Source: Schistosoma haematobium (taxonomy: Eukaryota > Platyhelminthes > Trematoda > Strigeidida > Schistosomatidae). From it: a stretch of 64,000 bases of DNA. The translations under genes were made by a program, and so were the position numbers. Shown here piece by piece: positions 11,294 to 23,644 of this stretch. Under the pieces are notes generated by a model, which worked only from the letters and a program-made list of their open reading frames with translations, was not told the DNA's origin and ran no database searches. Position 1 is the first letter of the stretch. Each line of letters starts with the position of its first letter. The DNA is taken from the NCBI RefSeq assembly GCF_000699445.3, contig NC_067195.1, positions 57,874,091 to 57,938,090 on the forward strand, given 5' to 3'.

Positions 11294-12219
11294 CCGTGTA
11301 GTTACATAAGTGTAAGTACTCGTCGACATTAGTAGCATAGTTTATTGCAGTATAGTAAGATAAAAAGCAAAGTATTATATGGTAATAAATCAATTCAAAC
11401 TGGAATATGAACTTAATTAACATAATGTCTATAATATTGGCTATTTTCGAAGTTTAAGATTTAGATCGGAATCTTCCACCGAAATCACTCAGCTATCGAA
11501 ATTAAATGCAAGCTTCAGGCATGAAATTGGACACAAACAGGTACGGCAAGAAAAGGTTATTCTTGTAGTATGGATCGATTCAAATGAGTTGGTTGAAAGA
11601 AAGTAGTGAATTTCTCATGCATGTGCATAGTAAGGATTAAAGGTGGAAATCAAATATTCGAAAATGAATGTTTCATAAGGAGATACGATAGATGAAACGA
11701 TGTGATGAGTATTTGTAATGCGAATCTTCAGACTTCGAGAAACTAGTTTATCTAACCTTCAACCTCAATATGAACTCTCCATTATTATTACTGCTTACTA
11801 GTATTGTGATGTTAAGGTGAATTTAAAACTAAATTATTTATGTAGTTACTTTTATCTAATTAAAAATGTAGAAGTAGTGAAGATATGCAAATTGTTTGTG
11901 TAGCAAGTTGTGCTACTTAAATAATTAAGTAGTAGTAAAGATTGAAAAATAAAAGTGTTTCATGCAGTCACCTGTTTTCGGCCGATCTTCATATATGTTT
12001 AAACTTGATTTCTATAACTGATTGACGATTTCGGTGGAAGATTCCGATCTAAATCTTAAACTTCGAAAATAGCCAATATTATAGACATTATGTTAATTAA
12101 GTTCATATTCCAGTTTGAATTGATTTATTACCATATAATACTTTGCTTTTTATCTTACTATACTGCAATAAACTATGCTACTAATGTCGACGAGTACTTA
12201 CACTTATGTAGCTACACTG
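11294..12219. repeat. Large inverted repeat 2 (arms about 193 bp)
   Basis: Arms 11294-11486 and 12027-12219 are reverse complements with about one mismatch (GTTAC against GCTAC). Similarity weakens outward at TTGTTTG. The 540-bp loop contains the second copy of the 350-bp direct repeat (3431/11531). No TA or other clear target duplication was found. Confidence 0.88.
11531..11885 (+). repeat. 350-bp direct repeat, copy 2
   Basis: Copy of 3431-3782, located in the loop of inverted repeat 2. The flanks differ from those of copy 1, so this is a dispersed repeat or a duplication, not a tandem array. Confidence 0.9.
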
Positions 12220-12557
12220 ACAAACAAATAGTTGAGATACAATTAACACACAAATGAGGATTAAGTGGTCACAGCAAGGGATTTTTCAAACGCAGGAATC
12301 TCACACCATATAATCGAGTGTCAGCAAAAATGAATTCTGTATATGATCTATCGAAATCTAACTCATAATGCTCACGCAAATATTTATACATTGATGTAAA
12401 AACATCCTATGATCACACTGTAGTTGGGTACTTCATCAGACACAACTTTAGTTTCTCGCAAAACATGACACTATCTTGTTTGGCCTATCATCCAACCTAC
12501 TGTCGATTGCACTGGGTACCTGAATTTTTGAATTATCATATGTACTGTCAAATATAA

Positions 12558-12743
12558 CTCCGCCTGTAGCTCTTATAGGGTTGCTGCCGGTCCCAAGCCC
12601 GGGTAGAGGAGGAGGGTTGGGCATGGGGTTAGCGTCCCCATCCCGTAGAAAACTAACTCGCTAAAAAAACGCATACCAGAAAAAATAATCCAAACCATTT
12701 TAACTCTGCCCTGGGAGTTAGAAGGTCTTCATTTAGAAGAATT
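12558..12743 (+). promoter_or_regulatory. Structured 5' leader of the RTE element
   Basis: Three successive hairpins can be drawn: a GTAGC-type stem near 12567-12590, CCGG/CCGG around 12591-12606, and a long GGGcATGGGG / CCCCATCCC stem at about 12621-12648. The same leader begins every 5'-complete copy in the window. A promoter or self-cleaving role is possible but only inferred. Confidence 0.5.
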
Positions 12744-15700
12744 ATGACGCTTCATGGTGAAAGCCGAGTTCCTTCGGAAGCCACGAGGCCGATGCCCCTT
12801 CTAACAACCAGAGCAAAAAATTTTATAGGTACATGGAACGTTCGAACAATGTGGGAAACCGGGAAGACCAGTCAAATATCAATGGAAATGAGGAGATACA
12901 ACTTAGCAGTACTGGGAATCAGCGAAACCCACTGGACCCAAGCTGGACAGAAAAGGCTAGCTACGGGAGAGATGCTGCTATACTCCGGTCACGAAGAGGA
13001 CAATGCTCCACACACTCAGGGAGTCGCTCTTATGCTGTCCAAACTGGCACGAAATGCACTTGTAGGATGGGAATCTCACGGATCCAGAATCATCAAAGCA
13101 TCATTCCAAACAAAGAAGGAGGGGATCTTATTGAATATTATCCAATGTTATGCACCCACCAATGATAGCAACGAAGACATTGAAGATCAGTTCTACGAGC
13201 GGCTGCAGTCAGTCATTGAGAAATGCCCAAGAAAGAACCTAACTATTCTGATGGGAGATCTAAATGCCAAAGTCGGAATAGACAACACTGGATATGAAGA
13301 TATTATGGGACGACATGGATTGGGAGAAAGAAACGAAAATGGAGAAAGATTTGCAAATCTATGTGCATTCAACAACTTGGTCATAGGAGGAACGATATTT
13401 CCACACAAGCGTATACACAAGGCTACATGGATCTCACCGGACCACACTACAGAGAACCAGATAGATCATATTTGCATCAACAAAAAATTCCGAAGGACAA
13501 TGGAAGGTGTGAGAACCAGGAGAGGTGCTGACGTAGCTTCAGATCGCCACCTAGTTGTAGCCAATTTGAAACTGAAGCTAAAAAAGAACTGGACAAGTGG
13601 ACAAACAGCAATACAAAGGTTCAATACAGCCTTCCTTCGAGATACTGACAAACCCAATGAATTCAAGATAGCTCTCAACAACAGGTTCCAAGCCTTACAA
13701 GATCTACTGAAAGAAGAAGAAACTACTATGGAGGACAACTGGAAAGGCATCAAGGAAGCATTAACTTCAACGTGTCAAGAGGTTCTCGGTCTAAAGAAAT
13801 ACCATCATAAGGAATGGATCTCTACAGAAACACTGGACAAGATCAAAGAAAGGAAGAACAAGAAGGCAGCAATAAACAACAGCCGAACACGAGCAGAGAA
13901 AGTCCAAGCACAAGCTAAATACATAGAAGCAAACAAACAAGTGAAGAGGAGCATTAGAGCCGACAAGAAGAAATACGTGGAAGAACTAGCAACGACGGCA
14001 GAAAAAGCTGCTAGAGAACGAAATATGAAACAGCTTCACGATACAACGAAGAAACTATCAGGGAAATACAGTAAACCAGAGAGGCCGGTCAATGACATAG
14101 AAGGCAAGCTAATCACCGAAATTCAACAACAGCGTAACAGATGGATAGAATACTTCGAGGAACTCCTGAATAGGCCAGCTCCAATGAATCCACCGGACAT
14201 CGAAGCAGCACACATAGACCTTCCTATAGATGTCAACCCACCAACTACGGAAGAAATTAGAATGGCCGTCAGACAAATCAAGTGCGGGAAAGCAGCGGGA
14301 CCCGACAACATACCAGCTGAAGCACTGAAATCAGACATCGAAGCAACCACAAGCATGCTTTATCTTCTATTCAAAAAGATTTGGGAGGAGGAACAAGTGC
14401 CGATGGACTGGAAAGAAGGACACCTCATCAAGATTCCAAAGAAAGGAGATCTGAGCAAATGTGAAAACTACAGAGGCATAACACTACTGTCAATACCAGG
14501 GAAAGTCTTCAACGGATTGTTGCTGAACCGGATGAAGGATGCAGTAGACGCCCAACTTCGAGATCAACAAGCTGGATTCCGTAAGGATCGATCGTGCACA
14601 GACCAAATTGCAACACTACGGATCATCGTCGAACAATCAGTTGAGTGGAACTCATCACTATACATCAACTTCATTGATTATGAAAAGGCATTCGACAGTG
14701 TAGATAGGAAGACATTATGGAAACTTCTTCGACACTACGGAGTTCCTGAGAAGATTGTCAATATTATCCGGAATTCATACGACGGACTACAGTGCAAAGT
14801 AGTGCATGAAGGACAGCTGACAGATGTATTCCAAGTAAGGACCGGAGTCAGACAAGGCTGTTTACTCTCTCCCTTCCTCTTTCTTCTGGTGGTCGACTGG
14901 ATTATGAAGACCTCAACATCTGAAGGAAAACACGGAATACAATGGACAGCTCAGAATCAATTAGACTATTTGGACTTCGCAGATGACCTAGCCCTCCTAT
15001 CACGTACACACGAACAGATGCAGATGAAGACAGCCAGTGTAGCAGCAGTCTCTGCATCAGTAGGCCTCAGCATACACAAAGGGAAAACTAAGGTCCTCAA
15101 ATTCAAAGCGGAGAACAGCAATCCAATCACACTTGATGGCGAAACTCTGGAAGGTGTAGAGTCCTTCACATACCTGGGAAGCATCATCGATGAACAAGGA
15201 GGATCCGATGCAGACGTAAAGGCGAGGATCGGCAAAGCAAGGGTCGCATTCCTACAATTGAAGAACATATGGAACTCAAAACAACTTTCAACCAATATCA
15301 AAGTGAGAATCTTCAATACGAACGTCAAGGCAGTTCTACTGTATGGAGCTGAAACTTGGAGAACTACAACAACCACAATCAAGAAAGTACAAGTATTTAT
15401 AAATAACTGTCTACGCAAGATACTCAACATCCATTGGCCGGATACCATCAGCAATAGCCTTCTGTGGGAGAGAACAAACCAACTTCCAGCTGAAGAAGAA
15501 ATTAGGAAAAGACGATGGAAATGGATAGGACATACATTACGCAAATCGTCAAACTACATCACAAGGCAAGCTCTAACTTGGAATCCTGAAGGGAAGCGGA
15601 AAAGAGGAAGGCCAAAGAACACATTACGTCGGATAATAGAAGCAGATATGAAAAGGATGAATTACAACTGGAAGGAGCTGGAAAGGATTGCTCAGGACAG

Positions 15701-15764
15701 GGTTGGATGGAGAATGCTGGTGAGCGGCCTATGCTCCTTCACGAGGAGTTACAGGCGTAAGTAA
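12744..15764 (+). CDS. RTE retrotransposon polyprotein: AP-like endonuclease and reverse transcriptase
   Basis: A 1006-aa single ORF for target-primed reverse transcription. The N-terminal endonuclease/exonuclease/phosphatase domain (about 28-275) shows [17 protein letters not shown] (catalytic Glu), GDLNAKVG (about 169-176) and [10 protein letters not shown] (catalytic His). The reverse transcriptase (about 490-800) shows [32 protein letters not shown], motif [14 protein letters not shown] (about 642), motif [11 protein letters not shown] and motif C FADD (about 745). The C-terminal part has [12 protein letters not shown] and [13 protein letters not shown], a basic region typical of this group. 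All catalytic residues I can check are present, so it may be active. The ATG is conserved in the broken copies near 27.5 and 59.4 kb. The TAA stop is formed by the first repeats of the GTAA tail. Confidence 0.95.
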   Translation: MTLHGESRVPSEATRPMPLLTTRAKNFIGTWNVRTMWETGKTSQISMEMRRYNLAVLGISETHWTQAGQKRLATGEMLLYSGHEEDNAPHTQGVALMLSKLARNALVGWESHGSRIIKASFQTKKEGILLNIIQCYAPTNDSNEDIEDQFYERLQSVIEKCPRKNLTILMGDLNAKVGIDNTGYEDIMGRHGLGERNENGERFANLCAFNNLVIGGTIFPHKRIHKATWISPDHTTENQIDHICINKKFRRTMEGVRTRRGADVASDRHLVVANLKLKLKKNWTSGQTAIQRFNTAFLRDTDKPNEFKIALNNRFQALQDLLKEEETTMEDNWKGIKEALTSTCQEVLGLKKYHHKEWISTETLDKIKERKNKKAAINNSRTRAEKVQAQAKYIEANKQVKRSIRADKKKYVEELATTAEKAARERNMKQLHDTTKKLSGKYSKPERPVNDIEGKLITEIQQQRNRWIEYFEELLNRPAPMNPPDIEAAHIDLPIDVNPPTTEEIRMAVRQIKCGKAAGPDNIPAEALKSDIEATTSMLYLLFKKIWEEEQVPMDWKEGHLIKIPKKGDLSKCENYRGITLLSIPGKVFNGLLLNRMKDAVDAQLRDQQAGFRKDRSCTDQIATLRIIVEQSVEWNSSLYINFIDYEKAFDSVDRKTLWKLLRHYGVPEKIVNIIRNSYDGLQCKVVHEGQLTDVFQVRTGVRQGCLLSPFLFLLVVDWIMKTSTSEGKHGIQWTAQNQLDYLDFADDLALLSRTHEQMQMKTASVAAVSASVGLSIHKGKTKVLKFKAENSNPITLDGETLEGVESFTYLGSIIDEQGGSDADVKARIGKARVAFLQLKNIWNSKQLSTNIKVRIFNTNVKAVLLYGAETWRTTTTTIKKVQVFINNCLRKILNIHWPDTISNSLLWERTNQLPAEEEIRKRRWKWIGHTLRKSSNYITRQALTWNPEGKRKRGRPKNTLRRIIEADMKRMNYNWKELERIAQDRVGWRMLVSGLCSFTRSYRRK

Positions 15765-16019
15765 GTAAGTAAGTACTGTCAAATATAATGATCTGACAAT
15801 GAAACCTAGATCTTATGTTACTGACAAATCTTTTAACCCTTTTAGTCTTGACTAGTTTACATATTTAAAATTGTTCGATCGGCAATTCATTCTTATTTGT
15901 AATCAAGTATCTCCTTCAACTCTCCAGCAACCTCCGTATCCTCATATAATTGGCTGACTTAAACAGAAGTTTCCCATTATTTTTCAAAATGATCTTGGTT
16001 GCTGTACGAAATTAAACGT

Positions 16020-18690
16020 TTAGATATTTTTGAAACCAGAACCATACCTATCTTCGACTGAAACGCTCAGTTTCTTATGCAGCACACTTTCTTGTAGACA
16101 AAGAATTAGACGGAGTGAAAGCTTTGGGTGTTTTCAAACCAGTTGATAATTCCCCATAGGCATAGTTAGTCATGACAGTAAAAAAAATCAAATGGTAATA
16201 TTCGAATAGGTGTTGATTTTTCGACTGTACCCAACGACTTATTTGATTCATACCAGTATCCCCTCCCTACTCCAGACCATCTTTTTGCACAACTGAATGG
16301 AGCAGATCTTTCGGGAAGATTGACTTCGTTGATGAATATCTACAGATGAAGTAGAAAAAGCATTCAGAAATCTGGTTACCAATAACACACACTAAGGCAT
16401 CTATCATTATATTCGCCTCCCGTTTAAAGTCAAGACAACTGCGAAAATATTTCAGCAAATTATGGATGCAATCCCTACGGACGTCCCGGGTACCTTGATT
16501 TAAGTGGGTGATACTATCGTTTTTGGCACAAACCAGAAAAATTATTTGACCGTTTGGATATGGTTTTGAATCGAATTTAAAAAATTTTCAAAACGTAACA
16601 AGAGAATTGTAATTTCTTCACGATTTCAACCAAATATATGGGACTTATTGTCGATCTCTTCGGAAGTTACCCTGGTCCGGAAAATACTGAAGCCATAAAG
16701 CAAATGCCACCACCATTTAAGCTCAACTCCCAGAGATCATTCCTGGGGTTAGTAAATCATCATGTCTTATTCCTTCCATCTACGCATCAGCATCGTACGC
16801 CTCCAAATGAACTTCTGAGTAGAGAGTTGAAATGGAACTGCTCTCTTCAATATCAAAAAGACTTTAATAATATCAAGAAAACCTTGTCATTAAATAAGCT
16901 GTTTACACATTCCAACCAAAACCTGAAGGTAGTCATTGTCTCCAATGCATCGAACTATCGACTAGTTGTTATTCCACACATTTTCCCAGTTGATTCGCAG
17001 AAGACTATTGGACATGCATCCAGAACGCCATATTATTTCGAGAAAAATCACAGTCAAATAGAAAAAGGAACTCTAGCAATTATCTTTGCGGTCAAAAAGT
17101 TTCATACGATGATCTATGGACCGAATTTCACTTTCTTAACAAACCATAAACACCTATCAATTTTCAGTTCAAAGAAAGGCATCTCAATGTATACCACAAA
17201 TCTCTGGAAGAGGTAGGCTACATTCCTTCTCGGTTATGATTTTGCTGTCAAATACGTGTCAACGACCATTCTTAGATAGGCTAATGCATTATCATGACTG
17301 GTCAATTCAAATCGACTAGGATCGCATCATTACGGCAGTATCAATTGAAACAGAAGTAAAACGAGTTATGTCGGATGCAATGGACGCCAGTAACGGTGAA
17401 TATGGTCCAGAATGCTACGCTATCGGATTGTGAAACTTAGCAGGTTGTGAAATGTGTGCATGACGGTTGGCCAAACAAAGTCGATAATGATTTATTAGAG
17501 TATTTCCGACGAACTGGCGCACCGTCTATTACCAAATCATGTCTGCTGTTTTGGAAACGCCCAGTTATTCCGACCGCTCACAGGTCTCAAGTACTGAAAC
17601 AGCGTTACTCAGGCCACCCTGATAAGCAGCATATGAAGTCACCGGCACGCAACTAAGTATACTAGCTATCGATGGATAAAAACATTAAAAGTATGGTAAA
17701 AAAATGTCCACAACCCGCTCAAACCACAAAATTGTCACCGAAAATACAGTCATCCCCATAGCCATGTGCGGAAGAGCCATGGCGCCGTGTTCATGCTGAT
17801 TTCGCCTGATCAATAAATGGTCAGCACTTCCTGATTATCACCGACTCATTAACAAAATGACCAGAGATTTATATAATGCCTTAGACCTCATCAATATCGA
17901 CAATAATGGCACTGAATAGGCTTTTCGGCCAATTCGGTTTAGCGGAAACACTAATTACAGACTCGGGAATTCAGTTCACGTTTTAAATCTTCTCTGAATT
18001 CTGCATTACACACATTCGGTCATCATCCTGTCATCCCCAGTCAATGTTTTTAAGAGAGCTCTCACAATGTCACAGTGAAGGGGACGCAGGAGGGGGTCGT
18101 CTAGAATTTTTTGAAACTATCCTGAAAAACTCTGAACTCAGTATACCTAAGGGTGTCTCCCCAGCTGAATCAGTGTTTAGAAGGGCACTCTGACTTCGGT
18201 TGATGGCATTTATCCACAAAGAAGAAGGCTAGGAGGACTGAATGTCAGTTTCCCAATGGGTTACCAACGTATGTAGGGATCTTTCGACGATGAAGAGATG
18301 TGTGTCTAGCGGATATCATAGTAAGAAGAGTCGGTGACGTGATGAGAAAAATTGGTGTTTAGGGGAAATGACTGATGAGACCTGTAAACCACATCCGTGA
18401 CAGAAGACTAAATTTAAATGAAGAACAAGCTACTTCGAACTTACCACTAGATTACCTAATGGACACAGTCAGTTGGGAGCAACAAAATAAATGTAGAAGT
18501 GACGGCCAGACCCCAAGAAGATCGCTAAGGAGATGTCGTTTCCCTCAACTCCTTCAGTTAAATCCAAGGAGTAGGACGTACTTTTCAGGGGGGAAAGGTG
18601 ATATGGTGAGCCACTCAGAAGTAGCCAAATGGGAGGTTCATTTCAAGACAATCGTAAATGAACTTGAGTGTCAGATATAAACAATGGGCT
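16020..18690 (+). pseudogene. Ty3/gypsy LTR-retrotransposon pol remnant
   Basis: A decayed pol reads, with frameshifts and stops, through RT (KELDGVKALGVFKPVDNSP near 16100; YPLPTPDHLFAQLNGADLS-like near 16260), RNase H (16638-17212; SQRSFLGLVNHHVLF, HASRTPYYFEKNHSQIEKG, AIIFAVKKFH, TNHKHLSIFSSKKG), the integrase zinc region (17600-17740; one Cys changed) and the integrase core (17780-17990; ITDSLTK, LITDSGIQF). A C-terminal basic segment follows near 18390-18600. No flanking LTR could be identified. It resembles schistosome gypsy elements such as Boudicca, but the family is not assigned. Confidence 0.85.
16638..17216 (+). pseudogene. Gypsy RT thumb / RNase H segment (longest open piece)
   Basis: 192 open codons cover the RT C-terminus and an RNase H domain that is altered: the expected first Asp of the DAS motif reads NAS (VSNASNYRLVV), so it would be inactive even if expressed. 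The typical TDHKPL motif is TNHKHL here. Confidence 0.8.
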
Positions 18691-20547
18691 AAGAAATCGA
18701 CTGATTCTCTTAGGAGTATATGTATATATAAATGAACGTTTATAAATATTATTCGGTAGCTAAATAGAACATCTGTTCCTCACTTATCTTCTCGCTCAAG
18801 TAGTCAGTTTGATGGGTTAATGCGTAGTACGTAGTGTATCAATATAAGATCTCGGATATCACCGAATTGCCCTTCCTTACCTATGTTATAAAACATTTAT
18901 TATCAAGAGGATACGACTCCATGAAAGCATAATTAGAAGTAAAGATGATCTCTCTAAAATGGATTATAAAATTGCAAAACTTATTACCCACCTAAAGTAT
19001 TGGTAATAATTTTCCATAAATCCAGAAAGTTTGGTAATCTGTTTATAACCTTTAGTGTCACGTTGTTAATTGATATGTTGTCGTAAATTCTACTATCAAG
19101 CTCATTTTTAAATGTATATTCATTTTGATTTAAAATGAAAAAAAAAAACAAGATCACAACAAGTTTCAAAATTTAGAATATCCATTTGCATGGAATAACA
19201 GTCGTTCACTTATCGAAATTTTCATGGTAATGAACAATTTTCTGCACAGAATTTATCAAATTCACTTGTGAATATTTCAAAAACATGTGTTAAAAAATTT
19301 TTCGTCAGTAATTAGTAACCATCCATCTTCATACATTAACATTGTCAAATCATTATAATCTAGTGATATCTTGTTTGTTACATAATACTTTTTAACACTT
19401 ATGTTCTGTTGTAATCGACTTTTATATTTTAGTAAGATAAAGGAAGATAAAATAATGGCTCACGCGATTTTTGTAGTAATTAGCTCTAGGTTAAGTTGTT
19501 ATCTTCATATCAAGCACGTGAAATTATAAGAAAATTAACATACATTATTGATTAGTTTAAACTAATTTCATTGCAATATGAACATAGTTAGACTATCAAA
19601 TATCTGAGAAATTTCAACAAGTTTTAGCGGTAAATAAATCCACAAAATCAATAACTCAGTAAGTTTTCGATATTTGATGCTTCCACACTAGATCATGAGT
19701 GGGTACGCTGTGTTTAACTCCTCCTGCAACCGCTAACTAGCTTAGATCAGTCACTTCTCAATATATCGATATTCTGTCAAATACATCTTTAAACCTCTTC
19801 GCTTCTGACTTTTGATTTAACTTGGTTGGCATATTTCGATTGTGGATGTTGTTATTGGTTGAGGTGTTGTTAAACTCTAAATACTTCTAGCATCTAAAAG
19901 ATCACCAAAAATGTCTTTGAAACAATCAAGTATGTAGTAGAACACTATCAACTGATTGATTTTGATAAGTTTTCTTTAACATTTTACAATGCGCAATGTA
20001 TATTGATAAACTATGCATATGGTTTTCATCTAGTTTGAAGGTGTATAATGTTTGTTTTATTTTATTTATTTATCTCTTACATTTCATTTAAAACATTGTT
20101 TTCATCATTAACTTATCAGTGTCCACTCTATGTTATCGGATATTATGAATTTAGGTTTTCTTTTTCATTGTATTTCAATGTATTCATATAGATGAATGTT
20201 CTTTCATTTGTTTTAATAATCAATTGTCTGAGTAATCTTTGAAGAAGAAGAAAAAATTTTTCTCATTTCTCTCATATATGAATAACCTACATCTTGGTTG
20301 TCTCTTATTTCAATCAATAATGGTCTGTAAAATATCTGGATTGTTGTTTTAGAGAAAAGAAAAGAAGCTAATTATTAGGTTATTTGTTTTGTTTTTTTTA
20401 AAGAAAAGATAACTGTAAGCAGTATACTAATAATTGACCTTTATTTTTCTAACCTCATTCTACTTAAATTACAATATCATATGAAGATCAATTTTAAACA
20501 AATAATCATAGCTCACTTTTGTTACCATATTGTTAATATTTATATTT
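18691..20547. other. Intergenic, nothing recognised
   Basis: AT-rich. TATATGTATATATAAATG at 18718 could belong to the lost gypsy 3' LTR, but no matching 5' LTR is visible. Confidence 0.4.
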
Positions 20548-20650
20548 CCTTGAAAAAGCTTGAACCAGATTACTAGGCAAAATATTGGATTACTTGAAAT
20601 TCTTTCACTAACATTTGATACATACATTCTTCCTCTTTAATTGGTAGTTA
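20548..20650 (+). mobile_element. Penelope-associated terminal fragment
   Basis: CTTGAAAAAGCTTGAACC followed by AGGCAAAATATTGGATT and CATTCTTCCTCTTTAAT. It is a degenerate copy of the module at 2392 and lies just outside the left arm of the Penelope element. Confidence 0.45.
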
Positions 20651-21020
20651 TTATTAATTATTATGGCTGTTTCTTTAAAATGTGAAAAACTCTACTTTTT
20701 TTCTATGATTTAAGATGGTAATAAATAAAAGGTAATAATATAATTAAAGCAATTTATCCCCTTTGATAAATTTCGATAATGTAATGAGAAGACGAAGATT
20801 ATCAGAATTATGTGATATATTAGCGCAATACATTTCGAACAGTCTGGTCACACATATACTTGTTAAGAGCATTTATATATAAAAATAAAAGGTCAACTAG
20901 ACAGGAAACGGGCTAAGAGGAGATAAGGATAATGATAAGAGTAATAATAATAATAATGATAATAATAATAATAATGTGAACACAATTTGAAACCTAATCA
21001 TCCTGGACAATAAGCCAATA

Positions 21021-21377
21021 TTACCAGGGTAGGTTTAAGGTGAGAACAAACTGTTTTTGAATACACAATGGGGATTTGAATTTTCGTATGGCTAAGGCTT
21101 CAATGAACCTGAATATAAGCCCTTTTACACTTTTGTACAACACCACAAAAGCCGAGTTAAGTTCAATCTTATGGCCTGTTTCGATTATATGTTTAGCAAT
21201 AGAGGATGATGGATGTTTATCCTCTACTCTTATTGGGTTACTTGATTCTATTTCTTTCTGCAACCATTTTGGTACATGTTCACACACCCTAATTTTGAGA
21301 TCATGATTGCTCTTCCCTATGTATGTGTGACCACACGCACATTTAAACACATTGGGATGTGACACAATCGTTTTCAT
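21021..21377 (-). pseudogene. Penelope-like GIY-YIG endonuclease
   Basis: 118 codons with CACGHTYIGKS (GIY-YIG variant), LKIRVCEHVPKWL (Arg and His of the active site) and FIEALAIRKFKSPLCIQKQ (catalytic Glu). It follows the RT on the same strand after about 280 bp without an open frame. The domain itself looks intact, but the element cannot be autonomous. Confidence 0.85.
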
Positions 21378-21654
21378 ATCTTTTATGTTTTGGATGAAGC
21401 ATGTACCTTGTTATTTCTTTGATGATGACCTTTGCTGCGCAATACGTTTTGTTGATGACTGATTTAAGCCTTTAAAGAAGAAAAATGAATTTGTGAAATC
21501 TCAGCGAATGAATTTTGAAGTGAATCGAACGTTTCGCCTGGCAATTTGGTCCAAGCTTTTTCAAGGAAATATATATATATTCCTCTTTAATGTCTCACAT
21601 TAACTCGGCGCCCAAATACTGTGAAACTATTCGATCAAATTCAGACGAAAGTTC

Positions 21655-22300
21655 TTATTTATGATTCAAGCTTTTGTTTCAATAAAAGGCTATTTGAATC
21701 ACCTCTAAATGGTAAAGTGGTGTAGACAGGCTTTTTTTCTACCAAGGCTATAATAGGTCTTACTGCACCATGAACTTTCCATCTATTTATGAATTTCAAA
21801 GGATAGCCATTTTCCGTTAATGTTTTATTTAATAACCTAACATTATCATCTATGGCGTCATTTGTACAAATACGATCAAGCCTGTTGAATAGGCACCTTA
21901 TCACACGCCGTTTGTATTGCACGGGACAATAACTATAGTAATTAAAGTATTGACCTGTCCGCGTTGGTTTTCTAAAAATGAATCGTCTGATTAAACCATC
22001 TTCTCGTCTACTTATAAGTATATCTAGGAAGAGAAGCTGATCGTTCTTCTCCTCTTCACATGAGAGACTGATATGGTTTTGGAGTGTTAAATTTATTCAA
22101 TAAACAGTACATATCCTCATTTTTTTCACAAACAACTAAGATATCGTCCACATATCTCTTATAAAGTGACATGTTTTCGATAAGGTCATCAGCCAGATTT
22201 TCAACATGTACCATGAACACATCTGACAACAATGGTCCTAGCGGACTAACCATAGCAACCCCATCAATCTGGCGAAAGTATTCACCTTACAAAGTGAATT
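21655..22300 (-). pseudogene. Penelope-like reverse transcriptase fragment
   Basis: The minus strand reads FRQIDGVAM then SPLGPLLSDVFMVH and YKRYVDDILVVC (catalytic YVDD), then after one frameshift near 22060 FLDILISRREDGLIRRFIF, RKPTRTGQYFNYYS and NGYPLKFINRW, the usual thumb region. One conserved Gly in the VAMGSPL motif is Val. Palm motifs upstream are missing. Confidence 0.85.
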
Positions 22301-22766
22301 GAACTTGAGCTTATTATCCAGAGAGATTAGGTTTCAAATTGTGTCCATATTATTATTATTATTACTCTTAGTATTATCCTTGTCTCCTCTTACCCCATTC
22401 CCAGTCTAGTTGACCTTTTATTATATATATATGTTCTTAACAAGTATGTGTGTGATTAGATTGTCGAAGTGTATTACGCTAATATACCACATAATTCTGA
22501 TAATCTTCGTCTTCCTATTACATTATCATGATAATATATGTTCTTTTTCTGAGGAAAAATCTTAGCAGTTTGACACAATAAACATGTCGTGTAATTTTAA
22601 CAATTTAGAAAAAGTGCTTCATCAAAATCATTTACCTGAGCTACAAATCTTCTCTACTGGCTCCATTGACCAAATATTTATGTAAAAGTAATACTCATGA
22701 TTTATGTCTGTGAAATTTAAAAAAAGCTTGCAAATTATCTAATTTTTTTATTTGTTATTTTCACTG

Positions 22767-22920
22767 ATTGAAATCATGAGTCAACTGAAGCTAGACCACC
22801 ATGGAAAATCTGGAAGCACTGGACGGCCGTTTCATCCCAGTATGGGCTCCTCAGCAGTGAGTAACCACGATCCTGCATCCCGCGAGATCGGAACCCAGGA
22901 CCTATCAGCCTTGCTTATAA
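22767..22920 (-). repeat. Family B hammerhead SINE, truncated in the tRNA-like part
   Basis: Minus-strand copy from TGACTCATGAT (22785 side) to the B-box, then cut at TTGCTTATAATG. The hammerhead core is intact (separate entry). Confidence 0.75.
22811..22865 (-). ncRNA. Hammerhead ribozyme-like motif, family B, intact core
   Basis: Minus strand: CACTG / CAGTG stem I, CTGAGGA (22854-22848), stem II GCCCATACTGGGAT, GAAA (22833-22830), CGGCC loop and cleavage triplet GTC (22824-22822). All invariant core bases are present. Stem II keeps only two clean GC pairs plus a wobble, so efficiency is uncertain. Confidence 0.55.
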
Positions 22921-23644
22921 TGAACGACCTATCACTGTTATATGAATAGAATAGAAATATCACTTTCTTAAAAATTAATAGCTTAGATAATTGTTTCTAT
23001 GTTTGTTTTTCTTATTGATTTGATAAGCTAACTGAATACAATATGATAGGTACTTAATTTAACAAAATGAATCGATTTAATGGATAGTAAAATATATTTC
23101 ATTGTATTAAGGACTAGTCAATACATTTGCAATCTAACGTTGAAGTTGCACAATATGTTTTGCTTCCATGATCATTATAGACATAATATAATTACTTACA
23201 TTATCAAAGTGAAGATAATTATTGGTAAAAATATACCATTTAATTACAATTTGAATAAAAGAAGATTTAATTAGTGTATTTAATAAGATCGATAAGTTAT
23301 AGTAAACAATTTCTAGTCTGAATACTGGAAAGGTTGTCCTCAGAATGAAATATATCCGTAATATTAAACTAAATATTTCTCAAAAACTAATTAAACGATT
23401 TAATATTACTTTATTTAACTTATTACTACTTATATCCATAGAATTATTTTACTGTCCAAAATTGAAAATATTTAGCATAATTTAGAACCTACCAATTATA
23501 CCTTACACCTTCTGTTCTAGTTATCTTTAGTTTACATTAAACTTATAATTCTAAAGTTTCATACACATAGTTCCCTTTATTATTTTAAAGAGAGCAAGAA
23601 CAAAGATTGGTGCAGAATAATATGAATTCATTTTATTTCACAGG

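Larger units (their letters stand above)
12558..15772 (+). mobile_element. Intact full-length RTE-clade non-LTR retrotransposon (SR2/SjR2-like)
   Basis: A 3.2-kb element with perfect 16-bp target site duplications, gtactgtcaaatataa at 12542-12557 and 15773-15788. The first base is ambiguous by one because an A is shared. It has a 186-bp GC-richer structured leader, one ORF covering the rest, almost no 3' UTR, and a (GTAA)n tail as expected for RTE elements. Identical duplications and an unbroken ORF imply a recent insertion. It landed outside the recognised genes. Confidence 0.95.
20770..22530 (-). mobile_element. Penelope-like element with terminal inverted repeats, coding on minus strand
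   Basis: The arms 20770-21013 and 22322-22530 are inverted repeats of about 210-240 bp, similar but not identical, with a run of AAT/ATT repeats in each. Between them the minus strand encodes RT and GIY-YIG pieces. The RT is 5'-truncated near 22320. A segment with a GCTTGG stem and GAAACG lies between RT and endonuclease at 21530-21590. This is a dead copy; inverted termini are known for Penelope elements. Confidence 0.8.

Noticed and set aside
14966..15544. 192-codon minus-strand frame
   Set aside because: It is the shadow of the intact RTE reverse transcriptase on the other strand.
18700..18900. 3' LTR of the gypsy remnant
   Set aside because: A TATA-like run is present, but no paired LTR, TG/CA ends or target duplication could be found.
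20940..20985. Short regularly repeated AAT units as a possible CRISPR-like array
   Set aside because: Simple trinucleotide repeats in a eukaryotic genome; no spacers.
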